Assembly: GCA_021775515.1 (NCBI GenBank)
Contig: JAJFHR010000063.1
Coordinates: 1-6,575 of the forward strand
DNA length: 6,575 nt
From: Hyphomicrobiales bacterium
GTDB taxonomy: Bacteria > Pseudomonadota > Alphaproteobacteria > Rhizobiales > JAJFHR01
Direction: 5' to 3'
The notes under the pieces were generated by a model. That model did no database searches. It was not told the DNA's origin and saw only the letters and a list, made by a program, of their open reading frames with translations. This document shows positions 1 through 5,920 of this stretch, one piece after another (positions within the stretch are counted from its first letter, which is position 1; the number at the start of each line of letters is the position of its first letter). The position numbers and the translations under genes were made by a program.

Positions 1-20
1 CTTTTTTTGAGTTAAAAACT

Positions 21-926
21 CTATACTTCGCGGCGGTAGGAAGACGGGGTAATGCCGAATTCGCGCTTAAAGGCGCGGGCAAAGGATATATCGGAATCAT
101 AGCCGACTTTTTCACAGACGTGCGAAACCGGCAGGTCTGTCGTTTTCAATAAGTCGCTCGCTGTTAACATCCGCCATTTTGCTAGATACTCGATGGGTGC
201 GATGCCCGTAGTTTCCTTAAAACGCTGGGCAAACGCAGACCGGGACAGGGCCGCCTCTTGTGCCAGATCATTGAGGCCGAGCGGCAAGGCATAATCCCGA
301 TGAATTCTATTCACGGCACGGATCAGGCGCTGGTCGCAAAGAGCATTGAGAAACTCCGGTCGCTGTGGTTTTCGACCGGCATAAGAGCGCAATATCTGGA
401 TCAATAAGATTTCGGCATAGCGCTCAACAATAGAAGAACTGCCTGCCTCATTATTTGATAATTCGGCCATCAATAGAGGCAATATTGATGAAATGCGTGC
501 ATCCGGCAGGATGTCCAAGGACTTGATATGAACAAAGTCAGGCAATTCTGAAATTAAGGGATGGGGAATGCCGGATTTATATTCATAGTGTCCGCAAATT
601 ATGCGGGCAAATTCCTTCCCTTCATTAAAATAAGGATCATTTCCCTCAAATGAGGTCATCACCTCGGATCCTGAAATAGCCTGGCGGCCAGCCTGATCGG
701 CCAGAACATGGGATTTGCTGCGCGGGAAGAAAATCACATCGCCAACAGAACATCGGTGAACGTGCTGGTCTACTTCGACCACACAGTGACCGCGGGTGAC
801 CACGTGATAATGCGCAAATCCAGTTCCTTCAATTTTCATCGCCCACGGCACGTGAAAATCGCGTTGAAAATAAACGCAACTTTTCAGTTTTATGAGCTTA
901 AATATGTCGCTCAGCGCATCAATCAT
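21..926 (-). CDS. AraC-family transcriptional regulator with N-terminal cupin sensor domain
   Basis: This is a 301-residue cytoplasmic DNA-binding regulator. The N-terminal half (about residues 1-185) looks like the cupin-type AraC ligand-binding domain: it has a His39-Tyr-His41 pair, Gly46 and a 'GDVIFFPRSKSH' stretch at 62-73. Residues 198-301 form the AraC double helix-turn-helix, with 'LNDLAQEAALSRSAFAQRFK' as the first reading unit and the diagnostic 'VGYDSDISFARAFKREFGITPSSYRR' region as the second, written here only as its key pieces VGY, FARAFK and PSSYR. I chose the ATG at 926 (protein begins MIDALSDIFKLIKLKS) because members of this family usually begin close to that point. The frame stays open to a TTG at 1034, but the extra 36 residues look out of frame with a better ORF there. 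The gene is divergent from the exported cupin gene, which is its most likely target by position. The ligand is unknown. Family assignment is very sure; start is moderately sure. Confidence 0.92.
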   Translation of the reverse strand: MIDALSDIFKLIKLKSCVYFQRDFHVPWAMKIEGTGFAHYHVVTRGHCVVEVDQHVHRCSVGDVIFFPRSKSHVLADQAGRQAISGSEVMTSFEGNDPYFNEGKEFARIICGHYEYKSGIPHPLISELPDFVHIKSLDILPDARISSILPLLMAELSNNEAGSSSIVERYAEILLIQILRSYAGRKPQRPEFLNALCDQRLIRAVNRIHRDYALPLGLNDLAQEAALSRSAFAQRFKETTGIAPIEYLAKWRMLTASDLLKTTDLPVSHVCEKVGYDSDISFARAFKREFGITPSSYRREV

Positions 927-1047
927 AGTCTCGATCGCAGCTCCAATTGAACGGTGCCCAGACGTTATTAACGCCGAACCGGTCGTGAAACAATTGCCAG
1001 TCCGGATGATCTGGATTTTCAGTTTGGTATTCAAGAATATCAGTCAT
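919..1047 (-). CDS. Possible 42-residue small ORF overlapping the araC-type start
   Basis: An ATG at 1047 opens a 42-codon frame that ends in TGA at 921-919, so it overlaps the regulator ATG (926-924) by eight bases, a layout typical of translational coupling. The peptide begins MTDILEYQTENPDHPDW, is acidic (nine Asp/Glu against two Arg and no Lys) and has three Trp (17, 30, 35). I do not recognise it. No good Shine-Dalgarno sequence is visible before its ATG, and an open frame of this length can occur by chance, so it may be non-coding, a leader peptide for the regulator, or a remnant of a longer gene. It argues against using the TTG at 1034 for the regulator, because the two frames compete for the same bases. 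Confidence 0.3.
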   Translation of the reverse strand: MTDILEYQTENPDHPDWQLFHDRFGVNNVWAPFNWSCDRDYD

Positions 1048-1115
1048 TCAAATTTCAAAGAAGGCACGCTACTCCGTTTGTTATCGGCAGAAAAACATTA
1101 CAAAAGGAAATTATC

Positions 1116-1595
1116 ATGCATAAACCATCGTCGAAAAATAACCTTCCGTTTCTGGCAGTTGCAGGGGGCCGCAGTTTGGTTTTTGCCGCCGCAGTGGCGG
1201 TTTTTTCCACCGCCGCCCTGGCAGATTCACATTATGACAGCAGTGTTGAAGCAGCGACGCCAAAGGAACAGCTAAAATTTAATAATATCAATCCCGCGGT
1301 TCAAATGGCGCCCGCCTACGGAGATATGACAAAAGGCGGTCACGGCACATTTGGCAAGTTTCCGGCAAACTTTGAAACACCTCTGCATACACATTCAGCA
1401 GCCTATCATGGCATCGTTTTGAAGGGGGTTATGACCAATCCGTTCAAGGATGCAAAGTCATCGCCTAAGCTGGCAGTGGGGTCATATTGGCATGTCCCGG
1501 CAAACTCAGTCCACACCACTGCCTGTGTCTCAGACACGCCATGCGAATTTTATTTCTACTCACGGTCAAAATTCGATTTCACCGTCGTAAAATAA
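1116..1595 (+). CDS. Exported small cupin-domain protein
   Basis: The protein has 159 residues and a likely Sec signal peptide: basic residues K3, K8 and R19, a hydrophobic core at about 20-33, and an ALA|DS cleavage site after residue 36. The mature part is a single cupin, probably of the DUF4437-like type. Motif 1 is at 85-104, with 'TPLHTHSAAYHG' giving His91 and His93. The glutamate usual in motif 1 is absent and His98 sits near its place. Motif 2 is 'GSYWHVPANSVH' at 122-133, with His133 as a third likely metal ligand. Cys137 and Cys143 could form a disulfide in the periplasm. The start is supported by AAGGA at 1104-1108, seven bases before the ATG. It is divergent from the AraC-family gene and may be controlled by it. 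The substrate is unknown: a metal-binding enzyme or a ligand-binding protein are both possible. Confidence 0.88.
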   Translation: MHKPSSKNNLPFLAVAGGRSLVFAAAVAVFSTAALADSHYDSSVEAATPKEQLKFNNINPAVQMAPAYGDMTKGGHGTFGKFPANFETPLHTHSAAYHGIVLKGVMTNPFKDAKSSPKLAVGSYWHVPANSVHTTACVSDTPCEFYFYSRSKFDFTVVK

Positions 1596-1625
1596 CGCTA
1601 TTTTTAAGTAGTCGTAAATCAACCG

Positions 1626-1663
1626 GGAGGTTCTTTGGAAATGCATGTTTTTAGGGAACCTCC
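1626..1663 (+). terminator. Stem-loop between convergent genes, possible terminator
   Basis: GGAGGTTC (1626-1633) pairs perfectly with GAACCTCC (1656-1663), and the stem can be extended inward by two G-T wobbles and a T-A pair. It sits 30 bases past the cupin stop. A run of six T (1681-1686) follows on the + strand, but 17 bases after the stem instead of directly, so this is not a classical intrinsic terminator. On the - strand no T run follows. It may act as a 3' stabilising hairpin or a weak terminator for the cupin mRNA. Confidence 0.35.
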
Positions 1664-1696
1664 ACCCCAGGCCGGCGGCATTTTTTGTCTAAGTAA

Positions 1697-2596
1697 TTAT
1701 TGGCTCAAAGAGATTCCCATCTCACCGGCTAAATCCTGAATAAACTGCCAGGCAACCCGCCCAGACCGGCTGCCGCGCGTTGCCGCCCATTCTATGGCCC
1801 GCGATTTAAGCTCGCCGGGTGGCACGCCTTCGAGTTTATAATATTCAACGTAACGTTTCACCATCGAGAGATATTCTTCCTGCGAGCAGTTGTGAAACCC
1901 GATCCACAAACCAAACCGGTCCGATAAAGAAACTTTTTCCTGAGTGGCTTCGGAGGGATTAATAGCGGTGGAGCGTTCATTTTCCATCATATCACGCGGC
2001 ATGAGATGGCGGCGGTTTGAGGTTGCATAAAAGATTACATTCTCCGGCCGGCCCTCGATCCCACCTTCAAGAACCGCTTTAAGAGATTTGTACGACGTAT
2101 CATCTCCGTCAAAGGAAAGATCATCACAGAAAATGATCACGCGATCCTCGCTTGTCCGCAGCATATTCATCAACAAGGGCAGGGATTCAATATCCTCACG
2201 GTGAATTTCAATCAATTTGAGGCGCCCGTTCTTGTTGGCATTAATTGTCGCATGAGCAGCTTTCACCAACGAACTCTTACCCATGCCGCGGGCTCCCCAC
2301 AATAACGCGTTGTTTGCGGGCAATCCCTGGGCAAAACGCTCCGTGTTCCGCAGCAGAATGTCTCGAACCCGATCAATGCCGTGCAGAAGCTCCAGGGCAA
2401 TTCTGTTGACGGATTTTATTGGTTGCAAAACCGCTCTGTCCGCTTGCCACACAAAAGCATCTGCTAACGACAAATCGCAGCTTGAGGCAACAGCAGGGGC
2501 AGAACGCTCCAAGGCATTGGCAATTCGGTCTAACCGGTTCAGGATTTCTCTGGATGTATCATTATTGTCATTATCAGGCAAAGATCCGTGCTCCAT
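1697..2596 (-). CDS. DUF815-family AAA+ ATPase, function unknown
   Basis: This 299-residue protein is a P-loop ATPase of the DUF815 family, a widespread but poorly characterised group. Visible elements in order: an N-terminal helical region with a possible short coiled coil (residues 15-33, REILNRLDRIANALER), Walker A GARGMGKSS at 101-109, Walker B VIIFCDD at 153-159, a sensor-1-like ATSN at 191-194 followed by RRH, the conserved DRFGLW at 226-231, and a C-terminal RSGRVAWQF at 277-285 that could carry sensor 2. No transmembrane segment or signal peptide is seen, so it is probably cytoplasmic. The length fits the family. The ATG at 2596 is the only good start: an in-frame TAA lies about ten codons upstream with no other start codon between. 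The AAGGA abuts the ATG, too close to be a normal ribosome binding site. The gene is divergent from yajC. A link to the Sec operon is only positional. Confidence 0.9.
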   Translation of the reverse strand: MEHGSLPDNDNNDTSREILNRLDRIANALERSAPAVASSCDLSLADAFVWQADRAVLQPIKSVNRIALELLHGIDRVRDILLRNTERFAQGLPANNALLWGARGMGKSSLVKAAHATINANKNGRLKLIEIHREDIESLPLLMNMLRTSEDRVIIFCDDLSFDGDDTSYKSLKAVLEGGIEGRPENVIFYATSNRRHLMPRDMMENERSTAINPSEATQEKVSLSDRFGLWIGFHNCSQEEYLSMVKRYVEYYKLEGVPPGELKSRAIEWAATRGSRSGRVAWQFIQDLAGEMGISLSQ

Positions 2597-2602
2597 TCCT
2601 TG

Positions 2603-2608
2603 ATTATA
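2603..2608 (-). promoter_or_regulatory. Perfect -10 box for a likely leaderless DUF815 mRNA
   Basis: The - strand reads TATAAT, then CAAGGA, then the ATG of the ATPase gene. Transcription normally starts six or seven bases after a -10 box, which would be at or one base into the ATG, so the mRNA should have little or no 5' leader. No good -35 hexamer is seen at 16-18 bases upstream; that position falls at the edge of the 17-bp tandem repeat, which might bind an activator. Confidence 0.5.
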
Positions 2609-2626
2609 CGGCGTATTGTCACTTTA

Positions 2627-2660
2627 ACATGGTTGGAAAGAAAACATGGTGAGAAAGAAA
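2627..2660. repeat. Tandem 17-bp direct repeat, possible operator
   Basis: ACATGGTTGGAAAGAAA (2627-2643) is followed without a gap by ACATGGTGAGAAAGAAA (2644-2660); 15 of 17 bases match. The pair lies between the -10 box of the ATPase gene and the + strand promoter candidates for yajC, a good place for a regulator binding site. A spontaneous short duplication with no function is the simple alternative. The rest of the 299-base gap (2597-2895) has no convincing coding frame. Confidence 0.5.
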
Positions 2661-2691
2661 TCGAACGGCTCTCAATTATGCTTCAACCTTG

Positions 2692-2697
2692 TATAAT
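2692..2697 (+). promoter_or_regulatory. Isolated TATAAT box, possible far yajC promoter
   Basis: A perfect TATAAT occurs on the + strand about 200 bases before yajC. The hexamer 17 bases upstream (CTCTCA) is a poor -35 match, so this is only a candidate. A transcript from here would carry the whole predicted leader structure at 2815-2862. Confidence 0.22.
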
Positions 2698-2734
2698 AAG
2701 GCAGAATTCCCAGATAGAAGAGTGTTAAAGGCAG

Positions 2735-2762
2735 TTGAGTTGGCGAAAAATAACCTTATAAG
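2735..2762 (+). promoter_or_regulatory. Candidate promoter upstream of yajC (TTGAGT-16-TATAAG)
   Basis: TTGAGT (2735-2740) and TATAAG (2757-2762) are separated by 16 bases and match four and five of six consensus positions of sigma-70-type promoters. The predicted start near 2769 would give a leader of about 127 bases containing the full structure at 2815-2862. Confidence 0.3.
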
Positions 2763-2784
2763 TCACGATTGTATTCGTCACTAG

Positions 2785-2812
2785 TTGCAAAGCTGGGTGC
2801 GATCGCTATAGT
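2785..2812 (+). promoter_or_regulatory. Candidate promoter nearest yajC (TTGCAA-16-TATAGT)
   Basis: TTGCAA (2785-2790) and TATAGT (2807-2812) are 16 bases apart, with four and five of six consensus matches. Transcription would begin near 2818-2819, giving a leader of about 77 bases that starts just inside the outer stem of the predicted RNA structure. It is the closest plausible promoter for the yajC-secD-secF operon. Confidence 0.35.
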
Positions 2813-2814
2813 CC

Positions 2815-2862
2815 GGCAAAATTAGAGAGATCGGTGACGATTTCTATTATTAAAATTTTGCT
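2815..2862 (+). promoter_or_regulatory. Predicted structured RNA leader of the yajC operon
   Basis: Two nested stems are visible. The outer stem pairs GCAAAATT (2816-2823) with AATTTTGC (2855-2862 shifted to 2854-2861), eight pairs, plus a G2815-T2862 wobble. Inside it AGAGATCG (2826-2833) pairs with CGATTTCT (2838-2845), eight pairs including one G-T wobble, closed by a GTGA loop of the stable GNRA class. No T run follows, so it is not a simple terminator. It ends 22 bases before the AGGAGG of yajC. It does not match any riboswitch class I recognise and could still be chance pairing. Confidence 0.4.
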
Positions 2863-2883
2863 CAAAGAAGCCGTTAGGCACTG

Positions 2884-2889
2884 AGGAGG
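2884..2889 (+). promoter_or_regulatory. Strong ribosome binding site of yajC
   Basis: AGGAGG, a full match to the anti-Shine-Dalgarno sequence, lies six bases before the ATG at 2896. It is the strongest such site in the window and settles the yajC start. Confidence 0.8.
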
Positions 2890-2895
2890 AAGTTC

Positions 2896-3237
2896 ATGTT
2901 TATTACCCCTGCGTACGCACAAACAGGCGTGGGAGCCGACGGCAATTTTTTGATCCAGTTTGTGCCATTCATCCTGATTTTCATCATTTTGTATTTTTTG
3001 ATTATACGTCCGCAGCAACGCCGCGCCAAAGAACACCGCGCCATGGTAGGGGCCATTCGTCGTGGCGATACGATCACAACTTCAGGGGGATTGATCGGCA
3101 AGGTTGCCAAGGTGACCGATGAAAATGAAGTATCGGTCGAAATTGCAACCGGCGTTAAGGTTAGAATATCTCGGCAGGCTATTTCCGATGTGCGCGCCAA
3201 GGGTGAGCCGGTGAAAGAAAGCAAAGAGAAAAAGTAA
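2896..3237 (+). CDS. yajC: Sec translocase accessory subunit YajC
   Basis: YajC is a small inner-membrane protein that associates with SecD and SecF and, through them, with the SecYEG protein-export channel. The 113-residue protein has the expected layout: a short N-terminal segment with the usual 'AYAQ' sequence, a single transmembrane helix at about 20-37 (LIQFVPFILIFIILYFLI), the family-diagnostic IIRPQQRRAKEH directly after it, and a cytoplasmic domain with 'RRGDTITTSGGLIGKV' (56-70) and a beta-rich stretch to about residue 100, ending in a charged Lys/Glu tail. Length is normal for the family. It is the first gene of the operon, 100 bases ahead of secD. Its start is fixed by the AGGAGG site. 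Identification is secure. Confidence 0.97.
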   Translation: MFITPAYAQTGVGADGNFLIQFVPFILIFIILYFLIIRPQQRRAKEHRAMVGAIRRGDTITTSGGLIGKVAKVTDENEVSVEIATGVKVRISRQAISDVRAKGEPVKESKEKK

Positions 3238-3258
3238 CTTCGATCACAATCTTCATAA

Positions 3259-3309
3259 TAAGGATGTTATGCACTAGGCAAATAGCCGCCATGCCCCTAA
3301 ATATCCTTG
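3259..3309 (+). other. Predicted stem-loop in the yajC-secD gap
   Basis: TAAGGATGTT (3259-3268) can pair with AATATCCTTG (3300-3309), ten pairs with two G-T wobbles. Inside it, TAGGCA (3275-3280) can pair with TGCC..TA (3292-3299) with a two-base bulge. No T run follows. The element fills half of the 100-base gap and ends 28 bases before the secD ATG, whose own ribosome binding site (GAAGA-like, near 3325) is weak. It might be an mRNA processing or expression-balancing element. Confidence 0.3.
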
Positions 3310-3337
3310 ACGTTTAAAGTTTTAAGAAGAAACGCCT

Positions 3338-4954
3338 ATGCTCTATTTCGCAAAGTGGAAGATCGTTCTTGTCCTCTTGCTCTCTTTATCAGGGATATTG
3401 TTGGCGCTGCCTAACACCATATCCAAAGATATCCTGAATAATATCCCCGACTGGGTGCCGAAAAAGCAGATTAGCCTCGGGCTCGATCTTCAGGGCGGCT
3501 CGCATTTGCTGTTGAGCATGGAAACAGAAGTATTGCTCAAGGACCGGCTGGAATCACTCAGGGGAGATACGCGCAAGCTGCTGCGGGATAACCGGATTGG
3601 TTATACCGGCCTCAGAGCGACTAAAAAGAATGTTCGGGTTAAAATTCGAAAACCTGAGGACTTCGACAAAGCTGTTTCTTTCATAAAGTCAGCCCGTCAG
3701 CCGGTACAGTCTACTATTCTTGGCGGCGCCTCTGATTTTGATTACGTGATAAGCAGCCAGAGAGGTACCGGTGTCCTGACGATGACACCGACGCAACTGG
3801 CAATCTCCCAGCGACTGAAATCGGCGATGGATTCATCTATCGAGACAGTTGGCCGCCGCATCAACAATCTGGGTACGACCGAGCCTATTATTCAACGCCA
3901 GGGGCTGGACCGTATTATTGTTCAGGTTCCAGGCCTTGATGATCCCCAGCAGTTAAAAGATATATTAGGTACGACCGCCAAACTTGAGTTCAGGATGGTC
4001 GATACCTCGATGACCGGGCAGCAAGCCTTGGCCAGCCGGCCGCCGATAGGATCAGAAGTCTTGCCATCAGTTGATGTGAACGATGGACTTGGACCCTACC
4101 TGATCAGAAAACGCGTCATTGTAAGTGGCGAAGAACTTGTTGATTCCCAGGCGGGCTTTGATCAGCGAAACAACGAACCCATCGTGACGTTTAGGTTTAA
4201 CTCCGCCGGGGCCACACGGTTTGCCAAGATTACCCGTGACAATGTTGGCCGGCCCTTTGCCATCGTGCTGGATAATAAAGTTATCAGTGCGCCAGTTATT
4301 AATGAACCGATTCCCGGTGGAACCGGCCAAATCAGCGGCAATTTTTCGGTCACGGAAACGGTTAATCTGTCCATCCTTTTACGTTCCGGTGCTCTGCCGG
4401 CACCGCTGACCATAATCGAGGAGCGCACGGTGGGTCCGAGCCTGGGTGCGGATTCCATTGCAGCCGGCAAAGTGGCCGCCCTTATCGGCCTTGTTGGCGT
4501 TATCGTCTTTATTTTGATCAGCTATGGCTTGTTTGGCGTTTTTGCCAATGCGGCATTGGCGGTGAACATTGCCCTGATTATTGGCGCGTTATCGTTGTTG
4601 CAGGCGACACTTACCCTGCCGGGTATTGCCGGTATCGTTTTGACTATTGGTATGGCGGTCGATGCCAACGTTTTGATTTTCGAACGCATACGTGAAGAAA
4701 TACGATCGGGAAAAACGCCGATAGCCGCAATTGATGCGGGATACGCCCGGGCCTTATCAACAATTCTAGACGCCAATATTACGACATTTATCGCCGCGTT
4801 TATTCTGTTTTGGTTGGGATCGGGCCCTGTGCGTGGATTTGCTGTTACATTGTCCATCGGCATTATCACATCCGTCTTTACCGCTTTTACCTTAACCCGG
4901 CTGCTGGTTTCGTTGTGGGTCATGCGAAAACGACCAACAGAAATACCAATTTAA
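3338..4954 (+). CDS. secD: Protein translocase subunit SecD
   Basis: SecD, with SecF, uses the proton gradient to drive late steps of protein export through SecYEG and helps release substrates at the periplasmic face. The 538-residue protein has transmembrane helix 1 at about 8-25, the signature SLGLDLQGGSHLLL at 46-59, a large periplasmic region with the conserved VGRRINNLGTTEPIIQRQG (171-189) and 'GTTAKLEFRMVD' (211-222), then TVGPSLGADSI (364-374) and five helices between about 377 and 527. The fourth signature GMAVDANVLIFERIREE (438-454) holds Asp442, in the membrane motif linked to proton movement in the family. Length is normal for an alphaproteobacterial SecD separate from SecF. It lies between yajC and secF, 21 bases before the secF GTG. 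The ribosome binding site is weak but the N-terminus MLYFAKWKIVLVLLL fits the family. Confidence 0.98.
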   Translation: MLYFAKWKIVLVLLLSLSGILLALPNTISKDILNNIPDWVPKKQISLGLDLQGGSHLLLSMETEVLLKDRLESLRGDTRKLLRDNRIGYTGLRATKKNVRVKIRKPEDFDKAVSFIKSARQPVQSTILGGASDFDYVISSQRGTGVLTMTPTQLAISQRLKSAMDSSIETVGRRINNLGTTEPIIQRQGLDRIIVQVPGLDDPQQLKDILGTTAKLEFRMVDTSMTGQQALASRPPIGSEVLPSVDVNDGLGPYLIRKRVIVSGEELVDSQAGFDQRNNEPIVTFRFNSAGATRFAKITRDNVGRPFAIVLDNKVISAPVINEPIPGGTGQISGNFSVTETVNLSILLRSGALPAPLTIIEERTVGPSLGADSIAAGKVAALIGLVGVIVFILISYGLFGVFANAALAVNIALIIGALSLLQATLTLPGIAGIVLTIGMAVDANVLIFERIREEIRSGKTPIAAIDAGYARALSTILDANITTFIAAFILFWLGSGPVRGFAVTLSIGIITSVFTAFTLTRLLVSLWVMRKRPTEIPI

Positions 4955-4959
4955 GGCCT

Positions 4960-4966
4960 GAGGGAG
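4960..4966 (+). promoter_or_regulatory. Ribosome binding site supporting the secF GTG start
   Basis: GAGGGAG lies nine bases before a GTG codon at 4976 in the short secD-secF gap. There is no ATG near, so this site is the main support for the GTG start. Confidence 0.6.
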
Positions 4967-4975
4967 CTGATACTC

Positions 4976-5920
4976 GTGAAACCTCTTCGTTTAGTCCCTG
5001 CTGATACCAGGATTGCCTTCCTGAGCTTGCGTAAGTTCTGTTTTATTATTTCAAGTGCGTTGGCCACAGCTTCGATTATCGTTTTTCTGGTCCTTGGCCT
5101 TAATTTTGGCATCGATTTTAAAGGCGGAACTCTAATTGAAATACAGACCAGAGGCGATGTTGCTGACATTTCGTCAATCCGCAAAAAAGTCGGCAGCATC
5201 GGTTTAAACGATGTTCAAATTCAGGAATTTGGCGCGGAGAATGAAGTCCTCATCAGGGTCGGGCAACAGACTGGCGGTGAAAAAGCCCAACAGGGCGTCA
5301 TTGAAAAGGTGAAGGGCGCTTTGGGGAATACGGTCGATTATCGCCGTGTTGAAGTGGTCGGGCCGACAGTAAGCGGAGAACTGATTCAATCGGGAATTAT
5401 CGCAGTTTTCTCAGCGATTTTTGCCGTTCTTATCTACATCTGGTTTAGGTTTGAGTGGCAGTTTTCGGCCGGTGCCGTGGCCGCGCTCGTCCATGATGTG
5501 ATTTTGACAATTGGCTTGTTTTCGATACTGCAACTGGAATTCAACCTGTCCATTATCGCCGCTATCCTGACAATTGTCGGTTATTCTCTCAATGATACCG
5601 TGGTGGTATTTGACCGGGTGCGGGAAAACCTGCGTAAATACAAAAAAATGCCATTGAATGAGTTGCTAGATCTGTCGATTAACCACACACTTTCGCGCAC
5701 ACTTCTCACCTCACTCTCGACACTTTTGGCTTTGTTTGCGCTTTATATTTTTGGCGGCGAAGTCATTAGAGGTTTCACCTTTGCCATGATCTGGGGAGTT
5801 GTTGTTGGAACCTATTCTTCGGTTTATATTGCCTCGCCGATACTTTTCATACTGGGCGTGAAACGCGAGTGGAACGTTGGCACAGCGGCGAAGGAAATTG
5901 AAAAGCCGGCGACCTCTTAG
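4976..5920 (+). CDS. secF: Protein translocase subunit SecF
   Basis: SecF is the membrane partner of SecD in the proton-driven export complex. The 314-residue protein shows transmembrane helix 1 at about 22-42, the signature LNFGIDFKGGTLIEI (42-56), a short periplasmic domain, the conserved VEVVGPTVSGELIQSG (125-140), and five helices between about 139 and 292. The motif YSLNDTVVVFDRVREN (203-218), with Asp207 and Asp213, and 'SRTLLTS' with Arg241 match the membrane residues conserved across the family. Translation begins at GTG, supported by GAGGGAG at 4960-4966, and the protein starts MKPLRLVPADTRIAFLSLRK. It follows secD by 21 bases and precedes the DUF498 gene by eight, so it is surely in the same operon. 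A hairpin surrounds its stop codon. Identification is secure. Confidence 0.98.
   Translation: MKPLRLVPADTRIAFLSLRKFCFIISSALATASIIVFLVLGLNFGIDFKGGTLIEIQTRGDVADISSIRKKVGSIGLNDVQIQEFGAENEVLIRVGQQTGGEKAQQGVIEKVKGALGNTVDYRRVEVVGPTVSGELIQSGIIAVFSAIFAVLIYIWFRFEWQFSAGAVAALVHDVILTIGLFSILQLEFNLSIIAAILTIVGYSLNDTVVVFDRVRENLRKYKKMPLNELLDLSINHTLSRTLLTSLSTLLALFALYIFGGEVIRGFTFAMIWGVVVGTYSSVYIASPILFILGVKREWNVGTAAKEIEKPATS

Noticed and set aside
1..21. GAGTT-AAA-AACTC hairpin with a T run at the left edge as a terminator of the regulator gene
   Set aside because: For the - strand transcript the hairpin is followed by A's, not T's, and the stem is only five pairs. The T run might belong to a + strand terminator whose stem is outside the window.
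927..1034. N-terminal extension of the AraC-type regulator from a TTG at 1034
   Set aside because: The added 36 residues do not resemble the family, there is no ribosome binding site, and the other frame over the same bases gives a more protein-like ORF ending at the ATG at 926.
892..1275. + strand frame of 127 codons across the araC-cupin gap
   Set aside because: It overlaps the start of both real genes in the wrong frame and its product looks random, with Pro and His runs.
2283..2652. + strand frames opposite the DUF815 gene
   Set aside because: They are antisense to a gene with clear Walker motifs, and their products have no recognisable domain.
2647..2697. 16-codon frame starting ATGGTGAGAAAG in the gap before yajC
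   Set aside because: Short, no ribosome binding site, and inside the repeat and promoter region; no reason to call it coding.
2806..3224. - strand frames over yajC
   Set aside because: They lie opposite a certain yajC gene and are shadows of its codon pattern.
4067..5389. - strand frames opposite secD and secF, including one of 133 codons
   Set aside because: The + strand genes are certain by family motifs; the opposite frames show no domain, ribosome binding site or operon logic.
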